Below are positions 13,287 to 23,495 of a stretch of 64,000 nucleotides of DNA, piece by piece. The stretch spans positions 8,028,821-8,092,820 of the forward strand of contig CM055753.1 in NCBI GenBank assembly GCA_029465975.1, given 5' to 3'. The translations under genes were made by a program, and so were the position numbers. Every line of letters starts with the position of its first letter. The first letter of the stretch is position 1. The notes under the pieces were generated by a model, which was not told the DNA's origin, ran no database searches, and saw only the letters and a program-made list of their open reading frames with translations. The DNA is from Dallia pectoralis. Taxonomy: Eukaryota; Chordata; Actinopteri; Esociformes; Umbridae.

Positions 13287-14839
13287 AATAATGAACAAAG
13301 TCTTAATAGAAAACTCGAAACAATGTAACAAAAGTAAACGTCAATAACAAACACGAACGGTAGCCCACTGGCTCAGGTACTTCAGAAACGTGAATGTCAA
13401 TATCGCGTCCTGCAGCAGTGATGACGTTTACCGGTAATACATATAACTTCAAAATAAAGGTCCTATCCTTCGTGCATCGCCTTGTGTATAATTCATTAAA
13501 CAGCATATAGAGTAAATTGTAACTAAAGACGATTTATGCGTTGTTTTAAAGCAAATGCAACGATTTATGAGTGTAGAATTCATATACATTATGTAATTTG
13601 ATGGGAATATACACTACTGTTCAAATTCTTGGAGTCGCTTAAAAATATCCTTGTATTTTCGAAAGAAAAGCACCGTTTTTGTCTCTTTAACTTCAGCAAA
13701 TTGATCAGAAATACAGTACTCAATTGTGCACCGGAGCCTCCCACTCCTCTTTCTGTTCTGTGAAGTGAGTAGTACACAGCAGTGAATGAGATCTTCACTT
13801 TTTTGACCATTTCTAAAATGGAATAGCCTTAATTTCTCAGGATAATAATATCGAACTGTGATGGTGAGATTAGAATATGTCCATCTAAGTTCTTTGTTTT
13901 TTAGCTTCTAGCCTGCAATTGAACCTACAATTGCTGATGCTCCAGATATTCAACTAGTTTCAAGAAGGCCAGTTATATTTCTTCTTTAATCAACACTGCA
14001 GAATTTTCAACATCATGAACAAATAGCCATTGTTGATAAATAATAAACTTTTTAAATAAAAAATACACAACGACCATAGGAACACAGGACAGATGGTAAA
14101 TATTCCCAAAAAATATGTTGTTTACAACTACAATAGTGATTTACCACATTAACAATGTCTCCACTTTCTGTCATTTTGATGTTATTTTAATGGACAAACA
14201 TATGTTAAAAACAAGAACATTCCTTAATGAACCCCAACTTTGAATGGTTCAGTACATAATGATTTTTTTTTAATTTCCCTAAAACACCATAAAATGCCTT
14301 GAACTACAATATGATATAATTGAATGAAATATATGACTAACAAAGGCAATACACATACATTTCCCCTCGGGGATTAATACAGTGTTATTCTATTCTATAC
14401 GGGCTTTTATTTTGAAAAGAAAATAAGGACTAGCTCCACCCACCAACCAAACGGCCAAAAGAAAAGCCTGATTTCAAATATACCAATTTAGTTCCGTGAC
14501 CAAGCATTCTTAAAAAAATAATCTGCTGGTACATAGAGCATTAGCGATATATTTACTCAATAGTGAGTCCATCTGCATCACTTTGGTAGGGTTTTACTTA
14601 GCTAGGATATTGCAATTAAATTGTTCGACCTTTCAGGCAAATACACGACCGCCCATAAACTGGGGTCCTGGCTCACGTGGGTGCTCACCACTGGCAAGAT
14701 ATCTGTGCGTCACTGGCAGAAACAGCACACGAGTCAGTCTATGCGAGTTTTACACTGTTTCTATAATACGTTTAGCCAGTTATATCACCTCACCACGTTT
14801 CATTCCCGGTTCATATCCAGAGTTGTGTGTGCTTTCAAC
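13287..14839. promoter_or_regulatory. Head-to-head interval between SRD5A1 and NSUN2 (shared promoter region)
   Basis: The two genes are divergent with start codons 1,553 bp apart. In mammals SRD5A1 and NSUN2 are also head to head. The interval is not compact: a Tc1-like element (13612-14253) takes up about 640 bp, leaving about 325 bp next to SRD5A1 and about 585 bp next to NSUN2 for promoter functions. I cannot place transcription starts. Confidence 0.5.
13612..14253 (-). mobile_element. Internally deleted Tc1-like transposon with transposase N-terminal relic
   Basis: The left end CACTACTGTTCAAATTCTTGG and the right end, reverse-complemented as TACTGAACCATTCAAAGTTGGGG, form the inverted repeat of a teleost Tc1-like family, with TA at the left junction. 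On the minus strand the relic reads KVKISFTAVYYSLHRTERG. This matches the helix-turn-helix region of Tc1 transposases, which I recall as KKLKISYNAVYYSLHRT. The remaining transposase is missing and the reading is broken, so this is a dead copy. It sits in the SRD5A1-NSUN2 promoter interval. Confidence 0.8.
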
Positions 14840-17800
14840 ATGGGGAAGAGAAGTCGCCAGAGACAGAAGGAGCATCAAAAGAACAGCAAGCCTGGTGGCA
14901 GGGATAGCAGAGACAATGCTGTAGGTTTAGGTTGTTATCATAGCTAAGTTTGATAGCCGGATAACTTTAGCGTACTATAACTAGTCATCTAACGTGCTAG
15001 GTAGCCTTAATTTACCCTATGTAACTACAAAATAGATACATTTTCCCGTGGTTGTCAGTGACTGACACAGTCACTTTGTTACCACTGAATTACTTAATAA
15101 TCATCATTACTGGTGGTTGACATGCTTAGCTGTTGAATCGTTCCCCCAGATGTGCTTGTTATGTCTAGCTAACGTGTATTGTATTTTATTAACATCTCAC
15201 GTAGTTGTATGTCTATACGAGCCTTCATCTCAGAAAACAAACTCACGTCCCCCTCATGTCCAACTCGTTCGCCGTCCTGTAGGGCTGGGGAGCAGGCTAC
15301 GCAGACATTGTCAAGGAGAACAAACTGTTTGAGTTGTACTACAAGGAACTGGGTCTGGTGCCTGAGGGGGAATTTGACCAGTTCATGGAGGCTATGAGGG
15401 AGCCGTTGCCTGCCACCATCCGCATTACTGGATACAAGAGGTAGGTCAGAACCAGGTTCATATACCGGACTATTGTCCTATGTTCTACTGGAGGCATGCC
15501 GTGCTTAGATGGTGACAGTCTCCAACCTTTTTGATATCTGTTGCGTTGTTGTTCCCTACGTAGTCATGCCAAAGAGATCCTTCACTGTCTGAAGAACAAA
15601 TACTTTAAGGAGATCCAGGAGGTAGAAATTGACGGGCAGAAGATAGAGGCTCCACAGGCTCTCAGCTGGTAAGGACAGACACATCACACAGACACGGACA
15701 AACCACACAATGAATCCCACTTGCATACACTTAGGTGGTGTGAATCGGTGTGTCTTAGGTACCCAGATGAGCTGGCTTGGCACACCAACATGAGCAGGAA
15801 AATCCTCAGGAAGTCTCCCCTCCTGGAGAAGTTCCATCAGTTCCTTGTCAGTGAGACTGAGTCAGTAAGTATTCCCACTTTCATGCTTATTATATGACAG
15901 AAAGTGCACAGTCTCCTTATGTTGACATTTTGTTGGTCTGGGCTGCTCAACTCTGGTCCTGGAGATCTACCATCTGGTTGGCTTTCTCCACAACCCCAGT
16001 TGTGACAAACCTGACTGTGTTTCATGCAGCATTTGAATCAGTAGGTCAACATTTGGGTTGAAGAGAACCTACAGGATGGTATCTCTCCAGCAACAATGAT
16101 TGATGAGAGCATACAGGATGGTATCTCTCCAGGAACATGATTTGTGAGAACCTGAATGGTGGTATCTCTCTGGAATAGGAGTGAGCAGCCCTAGTCTAGG
16201 CCAATGTTTAAACCTGGTCTGGCTAACTATCCCTAAGGTATAGCATGTTATTGAATCTGAACCTGAGTGATGTGCTGGTTGACTGCGTGTCTGTCTCATG
16301 CAGCGAGGTGCTTGTCTGTCTCTTGGTCTCTACAGGGTAACATCAGCAGACAGGAGGCTGTTAGTATGATCCCACCTCTACTGATGAAGATCGAGCCCCA
16401 CCACAAGGTAAGCAGCACTTTGGCCCCAGGCTCAAAACCTATTCCTATGGATAGATCCTGGTCACGTGAATGTCACCCGGTGTAACTGTGTGTATTCCTA
16501 TGGATAGATCCTGGTCACGTGATTGTCACCCGGTGTAACTGTGTGTATTCCTATGGATAGATCCTGGACATGTGAATGTCACCCGGTGTAACTGTGTGTA
16601 TTCCTATGGATAGATCCTGGTCACGTGATTGTCACCCGGTGTAACTGTGTGTATTCCTATGGATAGATCCTGGACATGTGAATGTCACCCGGTGTAACTG
16701 TGTGTATTCCTATGGATAGATCCTGGACATGTGAATGTCACCCGGTGTAACTGTGTGTATTCCTATGGATAGATCCTGGTCACGTGATTGTCACCCGGTG
16801 TAACTGTGTGTATTCCTATGGATAGATCCTGGTCATGTGAATGTCACCCGGTGTAACTGTGTGTATTCCTATGGATAGATCCTGGTCACGTGATTGTCAC
16901 CCGGTGTAACTGTGTGTATTCCTATGGATAGATCCTGGTCATGTGAATGTCACCCGGTGTAACTGTGTGTATTCCTATGGATAGATCCTGGTCACGTGAT
17001 TGTCACCCGGTGTAACTGTGTGTATTCCTATGGATAGATCCTGGACATGTGAATGTCACCCGGTGTAACTGTGTGTATTCCTATGGATAGATCCTGGACA
17101 TGTGAATGTCACCCGGTGTAACTGTGTGTATTCCTATGGATAGATCCTGGACATGTGAATGTCACCCGGTGTAACCTTGTGTATTCCTATGGATAGATCC
17201 TGGACATGTGAATGTCACCCGGTGTTACTGTGTGTATTCCTATGGATAGATCCTGGTCACGTGATTGTCACCCGGTGTTACTGTGTGTATTCCTATGGAT
17301 AGATCCTGGTCATGTGATTGTCACCCGGTGTTACTGTGTGTATTCCTATGGATAGATCCTGGTCATGTGATTGTCACCCGGTGTTACTGTGTGTATTCCT
17401 ATGGATAGATCCTGGTCATGTGATTGTCACCCGGTGTTACTGTGTGTATTCCTATGGATAGATCCTGGACATGTGAATGTCACCCGGTGTAACCTTGTGT
17501 ATTCCTATGGATAGATCCTGGACATGTGTGCTGCTCCAGGGTCAAAGACCGCCCAGCTGATAGAGATGCTTCACTCTGACATGGATATTCCGTTCCCAGG
17601 TAAACACTAATGTTCTGCAGTCTTAGAATGTCACACGGACTGAAACTTCAATTTTTAATTCTGTAAATTCTGTTCTTCATTTGTACAGAAACATAATTGA
17701 ATTGCACATGTCACGAAATGCCGTATCTCTGCTAGAAGAGAAAGTCTTTATCGCAACTGCAGTATCTCATATGTGTTGAGTGTGTGACTAATTGCTATGT

Positions 17801-18408
17801 GCATATGCTATGTGAAAAACTATTCTAATATGAGTGCAACAACCCTGTTTGCTTAGGCATGTTCAAGTTCTCTCTACTCTTCTAACCCCCCCACTCCTCC
17901 AGAGGGCTTTGTGATAGCCAACGACGTGGACAACAAGCGTTGCTACCTGCTGGTGCATCAGGCTAAGAGACTCAACAGCCCCTGTATCATGGTGGTAAAC
18001 CACGATGCCACCTGTATCCCCCGGTTACAGATCGACATAGGGGATGGAGTGAAGGACACTCTGTTCTATGACCGCATCCTCTGTGATGTTCCCTGCAGGT
18101 AAGCAAAGCATCCGGCCGGATACCGAAGGAAAGGGAGAGGAAAGAAATAAGTAGAGGCAATAAGGTCAAAATGATTATGATATCTAGAGAGGCTGATTAT
18201 GTCTCTTCCTGGAAAGTAATATTTATTATAGATTTTGTTTTTCTTTTGGTTATTGCCAAATTTGAATTATTGTTTTGTGTTTTTCTCTAGTGGAGATGGA
18301 ACTATGAGGAAGAACATTGACGTGTGGAAGAAGTGGACCACCAGTAACAGTCTCCATCTTCACGGGTGAGGACAGAACGGGAGCTTGTGTGTGTGTGCGT
18401 CTCAATAC

Positions 18409-18451
<43 letters not shown>

Positions 18452-21400
18452 TTATGTGTGTGTGTGTCCAGCCTCCAGATCCGCATAGCGGTGCGTGGTG
18501 TGGAACAGCTAGCTGTTGGGGGGAGGATGGTCTACTCTACCTGTTCTCTCAACCCCATAGAGGATGAAGCTGTCATCGCTACTCTACTGGAAAAGAGTGA
18601 AGGTATCACAAACGTTCAGTCAAACCAGTCGAAGCCTGTTTGTTCTAGTATATATTCACAGTGTTGTTGGTGATGATCTGCTGTGGTATATATTCAGGTA
18701 GCATTCTGGTTTGCTTTGGGTTTTTTTTGGAGTATTTTTAATCCTCATGATTTAACCTTCCGTCTGTGCCGTTCTTTTTCTCTCAATCTCTTTTTCGATC
18801 GCCCCCCCCCAGGTGCATTAGAGTTAGCGGATACATCAGCCGAACTGCCAGGTTTAAAATGGCTGCCTGGAGTCTCTAAATGGAAGGTATATTACCATTA
18901 GACCACACCTTGCCACCCAATTACTGCTAGCCGGTACTGGAGGTGAAAGGCGTCTGACTAGAGATGCTACACTGCGGATGGTCATAATCGCTGTTATTAA
19001 TTGTCTAATGATGTTAAAACAGCGGCTGCTATGTAAGTGTTTCGGTCCCACATCTGCGTTCATCTCTGTCTTGTCCGTCATGTTCAGCTGATGACTAAGG
19101 AGGGCCAGTGGTATAATGACTGGTCAGAAGTCCCAGCCAACCGTCACACACAGATCAGACCCACCATGTTTCCTCCTACGAACACAGAGAAGCTGGCTCA
19201 GATGAAGCTGGAGAGATGGTAAACACTTTAACCATGTTGACCCCGCCCCCCCAAAACAAAATGGTTACATGTTTTCTTTTAAAGCTCCACATGTATGTGA
19301 ATCCATGGACTCGCACACGCCTCCGTCGTTTGGTTGGAATCTGGTCCAAATATGATAATACATTATTATTTTTTCTTTAAAATGCAAACGATAACATAAG
19401 TTGTTTCTATTTATCTTCACATTCCACGCAATGATTTTTCATTCGTTCGCAGTGATGTTAGCAAGGTTATTACGCAGAATTTTCATGAGAATGCCAGGAA
19501 CTCTATCCAGTGACTTGTAGTGGTTTAGGTGTTGATTTGATATCGACCAGCAGAGGGTGCTGTTGGTTAATGTCTCTGTGTTTTATGCACTCAGTATGAG
19601 GATCCTGCCGCATCACCAGAACACTGGAGGATTCTTCGTTGCTGTCCTCGTCAAAAAAGCCTCCATGCCCTGGAACAAGAGACACCCGAAAGTATGAACA
19701 CACACACCACTCACGCTAATATTGCAATACAGTCTTAACAAAACCCAATGTCAGATTTAGGGCAAATCTGTCCTATGGTACGTTAGCGAAGATCCAATTT
19801 AAAGTCAACTACCTTATCTGCAGTTGAAGAAGGACCTGTCGTCCAGCTCGGTGCCCCAGCCAGAGAACTCTCCAGTGGGAACCCCTCTCCCGGATGCTCC
19901 CCAGGAAGATGGGAAGGTGGAGGTGAAGGAGGAGGTGGTGAAGGTGGAGGTGAAGGAGGAGGTGGGGGTGGAGGAAAAGGAGGCAGCTGAGAACTTCCCG
20001 AAAGAGACAGAGGATCTGACCCCTGAGCCCAAAGTGTGTGGGTGGGTGTCAGTCTGTTTGGGTGTCTGTTTCTAACGTTGGTGTGGGTGGATAAGTGTCA
20101 GTCTGTTTGGGTGTCTGTTTCTAACGTTGGTGTGGGTGGATAAGTGTCAGTCTGTTTGGGTGTCTGTATCTGACGTTGGTGTGTGTGGGTGGGTGAGTGT
20201 CAGTCTGTTTGGGTGTCTGTTTCTAACGTTGGTGTGGGTGGGTGGGTGTCAGTCTGTTTGGGTGTCTGTATCTGACGTTGGTGTGTGTGGGTGGGTGAGT
20301 GTCAGTCTGTTTGGGTGTCTGTATCTAACGTTGGTGTGGGTGGATAAGTGTCAGTCTGTTTGGGTGTCTGTTTCTAACGTTGGTGTGGGTGGGTGAGTGT
20401 CAGTCTGTTTGGGTGTCTGTTTCTAACGTTGGTGTGGGTGGATAAGTGTCAGTCTGTTTGGGTGTCTGTATCTGACGTTGGTGTGGGTGGGTGAGTGTCA
20501 GTCTGTTTGGGTGTCTGTTTCTAACGTTGGTGTGTGTGGGTGGGTGAGTGTCAGTCTGTTTGGGTGTCTGTATCTGACGTTGGTGTGGATAAGTGTCAGT
20601 CTGTTTGGGTGTCTGTTTCTAACGTTGGTGTGGGTGGATAAGTGTCAGTCTGTTTGGGTGTCTGTATCTGACGTTGGTGTGTGTGGGTGGGTGAGTGTCA
20701 GTCTGTTTGGGTGTCTGTTTCTAACGTTGGTGTGGGTGGGTGAGTGTCAGTCTGTTTGGGTGTCTGTATCTAACGTTGGTGTGGGTGAGTGTCAGTCTGT
20801 TTGGGTGTTTAGCCTGTATTCTCTTCTGTTCCAGGCCTCCTCCCAATAAGAAGATGAAGCTGCATGGTTTTAAAGAAGACCCCTTTGTGTTCCTTGCCGA
20901 AGACGACCCTGTTTTTCCGCCAATACAGTAAGGGTGGGGGGTGTGCTGGGTCGGTGGTTGTGGTGTGCTGGGTGGCTGATATATTTTCTCTAACACCGGC
21001 CAGTATTAAATTGCCTTTTTTGATCATTATTGTGGGATCTAAAGGTTTTCAAATGTTTTTCAGGAACTTCTATGACTTGTCTCCTAACTTCCCTAAGACA
21101 AATGTTCTGACCAGAACCCACGAGGGTAAGAAGAGAAACCTGTACATTGTCTCTAAGGAGCTCCGCAATGTCATGCTCAACAACAGTGAACGTATGAAGG
21201 TAGGTGTGACCCGTGTGTGTGACCAGTGTGTGTGACCCGTGTGTGTGACCCGTGTGTGTGTGTGTGTGTTGTATTATTGTGTTGAAAACAATTAAGAAAC
21301 ATTGAAATAAGACGCCATGTAACAGTCACTTACTGAAGCAGGTTTTTCCCACATAAATATAAGGTGTGTGTGTGCTCTACAGGTGATCAACACCGGGGTG

Positions 21401-22874
21401 AAGGTACTGTCTCGTAACTCTGATGGGGAGGAGTTTGGCTGTGCCTTCAGACTGGCTCAGGAGGTAGATGTAACACATTTATACACATACACATCACCCT
21501 CTTGTCCTCCTAACCCCTCCTCATCATCCAGGGTATATATACTCTGTTCCCCTCCTGATCCTCTGTTCTTTCTCTCCACATTCAGGGTATATATACTCTG
21601 TTCCCATACATCCGCTCCAGACTCATCACCATCAGTGTTGAGGACATCAAGGTCCTGCTGACTCAGGAGAACCCGTATCTCAGCAAACTGGAGGATGACT
21701 CTCACCAACAGGCCAAGAAGATCGGTATGATGTGTGCGATTACAACCATATATTGCTGGCGAGAATGTCTCCAAGTCTGGGATACATTTTTTTACCTGTC
21801 GCATTTTTTAAGTGTGCTTGTTAAATTGGGGCTATAGGTTTAGGAGACAATGCATTCAATATCATAATTAAAATAGAGAGAGAAGGAAATCTAACTGCAT
21901 AACACTCCAGAACATGTCACAGTCCTTCTGGAAAATTCACAATTCGGTCAGGGGTTGAAGCACGCCATTTCTTTGTGTATAGGACCTTGAAATGTGATTT
22001 AGAAGGGATTCCAGCAGATGGAAGGCACATGGGTGTGGTCAAGTTTGTGTAGTCTGCTTCTGGGTGTGGTCCAGGTTGTGTAGTCTGCTTCTGGGTGTGG
22101 TCCAGGTTGTGTAGTCTGCTTCTGGGTGTGGTCCAGGTTGTGTGGTCCAGTTTGTGTAGTCTGCTTCTGGGTGTGGTCCAGGTTGTGTGGTCCAGTTTGT
22201 GTAGTCTGCTTCTGGGTGTGGTCCAGGTTGTGTGGTCCAGTTTGTGTAGTCTGCTTCTGGGTGTGGTCCAGTTTGTGTAGTCTGCTTCTGGGTGTGGTCC
22301 AGGTTGTGTGGTCCAGGTTGTGTGGTCTGTTTCTGGGTGTATCGGTGGGAACCTGATGAAGCTGCGTGGGTCTGATTCATGTCTCCATTACTATATGCTT
22401 TATGTTTTTATGTCGTGTGGGCTTCTACAGGAATGGGCAGCATCGTGCTGAGATACCAGCCTGACAAGAGGTATGCCTTGAGTTTGTTTTTATAATACAC
22501 ACAGTGTTTGATCACCATTTATCAGAGATGTCACCTCGTTCTGCCCTCCCTTTCTCCCATCTGTCCTCAGTAACCCTGATGGTCCTCAGTGTCCCATTGA
22601 GTTGTGTGGCTGGAGGGGCAAGACCTCCATCCGAGCCTTTGTGCCCCGCAATGAGAGGTTCCACTACCTCCGCATGCTTGGGGTCGAGGTATTCCGGGAC
22701 AAACAGGGCCAGGGGCCAGGAACCAGGGACGTGAACGGGGAGGAGAAAGTGGACGGGGAGGAGACAGTGAAAGAGGTGGTAAATCCTGGTGAGGTGGTGG
22801 TGGGGGAAACCGAGAAAGGGATCAAAGATGGCGGCATAAAAGATGAGGTAAAAATGGAGGTGACCAGCCCCTGA
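14840..22874 (+). CDS. nsun2: NSUN2: RNA cytosine-5 methyltransferase, complete
   Basis: NSUN2 is a nuclear/nucleolar SAM-dependent enzyme that methylates C5 of cytosine in tRNAs, vault RNA and other RNAs. Nineteen coding exons join in frame: 14840-14920, 15283-15440, 15564-15668, 15759-15864, 16336-16407, 17515-17599, 17903-18098, 18291-18365, 18472-18602, 18813-18886, 19088-19218, 19595-19691, 19824-20041, 20835-20927, 21064-21199, 21383-21463, 21586-21724, 22431-22470 and 22571-22874. They give 773 aa (human 767). Key residues are present: the SAM motif DMCAAPGSKT (177-186), the release cysteine in DVPC (Cys267) and the nucleophile in YSTCS (Cys317), equivalent to human Cys271 and Cys321. 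Exon 13 encodes a Glu/Val/Lys-rich linker and exon 19 an acidic tail, both variable in the family. The start MGKRSRQRQK resembles the human MGRRSRGRR. Introns 5, 8, 13, 16 and 17 carry repeats touching or close to splice sites, described separately. Confidence 0.97.
15938..16194. mobile_element. Fold-back interspersed element in NSUN2 intron 4
   Basis: The left end CTGGGCTGCTCAACTCTGG and the right end, reverse-complemented as CTAGGGCTGCTCACTCCTATT, are inverted copies. Internal GGTATCTCTCCAGGAACA blocks repeat about every 50-60 bp. This structure (a GGGCTGCTCAACTCTGGTCCTGGAGA-type terminus) is a common non-autonomous DNA element or fold-back repeat in teleosts as I recall it. There is no coding capacity, and target duplication is not clear. 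Confidence 0.6.
16441..17528 (+). repeat. 53-bp minisatellite spanning NSUN2 intron 5 / exon 6 acceptor
   Basis: There are twenty-one units with exactly 53-bp spacing (ATTCCTATGG starts at 16441 + 53n, the last at 17501), with no indels. Each unit contains CCTATGGATAG followed by ATCCTGG(A/T)CA(T/C)GTG. In the last unit ATAG is the real 3' splice site and ATCCTGGACATGTG is the start of exon 6 (17515-17528). Upstream units therefore carry 20 copies of the acceptor and of the first codons. Seven units have CACGTG at the variable position. The array makes up nearly all of the 1,107-bp intron. Confidence 0.97.
18411..18468 (+). repeat. (TG)n tract abutting NSUN2 exon 9 acceptor
   Basis: Intron 8 is only 106 nt (18366-18471), and its 3' half is a TG dinucleotide tract interrupted by TATTTA, ending TGTCCAG directly at exon 9. 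There is no ordinary polypyrimidine tract. Confidence 0.95.
20042..20808 (+). repeat. Approx. 49-bp G-rich minisatellite starting at NSUN2 exon 13 donor
   Basis: About 16 units built on GTGTCAGTCTGTTTGGGTG plus CTAACGTTGG or CTGACGTTGG, of 45-53 bp depending on the number of GGTG modules. The array begins at the exon 13 donor itself: the exon end and donor, GTGTGTGG|GTGGGTGTCAG, recur inside units as GTGTGTGGGTGGGTGAGTG. It fills almost the whole of intron 13, up to the exon 14 acceptor region. Confidence 0.95.
21529..21605 (+). repeat. 54-bp tandem duplication of the NSUN2 exon 17 acceptor
   Basis: The 23-bp block CAG plus GGTATATATACTCTGTTCCC occurs at 21529-21551 and at 21583-21605, exactly 54 bp apart. 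The downstream copy is the used 3' splice site and start of exon 17 (21586), because only it gives a continuous frame homologous to human NSUN2 (GIYTLFP). Both copies have a pyrimidine-rich upstream tract. Confidence 0.9.
22031..22338. repeat. 31-bp minisatellite in NSUN2 intron 17
   Basis: Tandem units of TGGTCCAGGTTGTGTAGTCT plus GCTTCTGGGTG, about nine to ten in total, some lengthened by an extra GTGGTCCAGTTTGTG module. It is intronic, with no coding meaning. Confidence 0.9.
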
Positions 22875-23254
22875 GGACCGGGACAGAACAGGATGGGAGT
22901 GGCCATGGGAGAGGTTGACCTGCACCTGAGGACAGTAGTAGTCTTCTAAAGGATTCATCTGCTGTCTGGTTCAAACTGGCATTACAATAAGAATGGACCA
23001 ACTGTAAGGGAGAACGGGGGTGTTTGGTAGCTCAGTAGAACTTCTATACCACTGCCATGGCAGAAAGGCCCCTATTTTGTTATTCATCCTCCCACCGATG
23101 TGGTGTCCCTCTGGCTTCGACATTCAAATGGCTTTTTTATTTTCTATTTCTGATTTTAATTTAACAGATACATGGTGTCATTATTTTCATCATTGTGCAT
23201 GATGGAATGCCGTTTCATTTTCTATTATTGTAAGCTAGAAGCAATGTGAATATG

Positions 23255-23260
23255 ATTAAA
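23255..23260 (+). terminator. NSUN2 polyadenylation signal (ATTAAA)
   Basis: ATTAAA lies 381 bp after the NSUN2 stop codon in an AT-rich 3' UTR and is followed by a T/GT-containing stretch. It is the best candidate poly(A) signal; the cleavage site would be about 23275-23285. Confidence 0.55.
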
Positions 23261-23411
23261 AGTATTACATTTTAATTCAGTCAGTGTTAAAGTGCTTTTA
23301 TGAGAATTGGGCTTGGGTGGCTTATTGAAGTTACATTCAACACATGCTTGTTAGCAGGCGTCGACACCTATGGTCTGAAAGGTTGTTTGGTAAAATGGAA
23401 ATGTATCTACG

Positions 23412-23495
23412 GCAGGCCTGGCCAACCCGCGGCTCTTTGTTAGGTTTCATGCGGCTCTTGCGTTCATATCGCAGTTTGTGTTTTTTTAATGTCCG
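23412..23495. repeat. Interspersed repeat edge running into the assembly gap
   Basis: GCAGGCCTGGCCAACCCGCGG followed by GCGGCTCTTG is a start typical of a common vertebrate hAT-like or retro-derived repeat ('GGCCAACCCGCGGCTC' type) as I recall it. It is cut by the N run, which may itself be caused by this repeat. Confidence 0.45.

Noticed and set aside
16417..16440. GGCCCCAGGCTCAAAACC as a duplicated piece of NSUN2 exon 6 (GCTCCAGGGTCAAAGACC) at the left edge of the 53-bp array
   Set aside because: About 15 of 17 positions can be aligned with a gap, but the stretch is short and C/A-rich. Not strong enough to claim.
20127..20849. Open frames of 89 and 123 codons (VSVSLFGCL repeats) around NSUN2 exon 14
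   Set aside because: They are intron 13 array sequence. The true exon 14 (20835-20927) is read in another frame that matches NSUN2.
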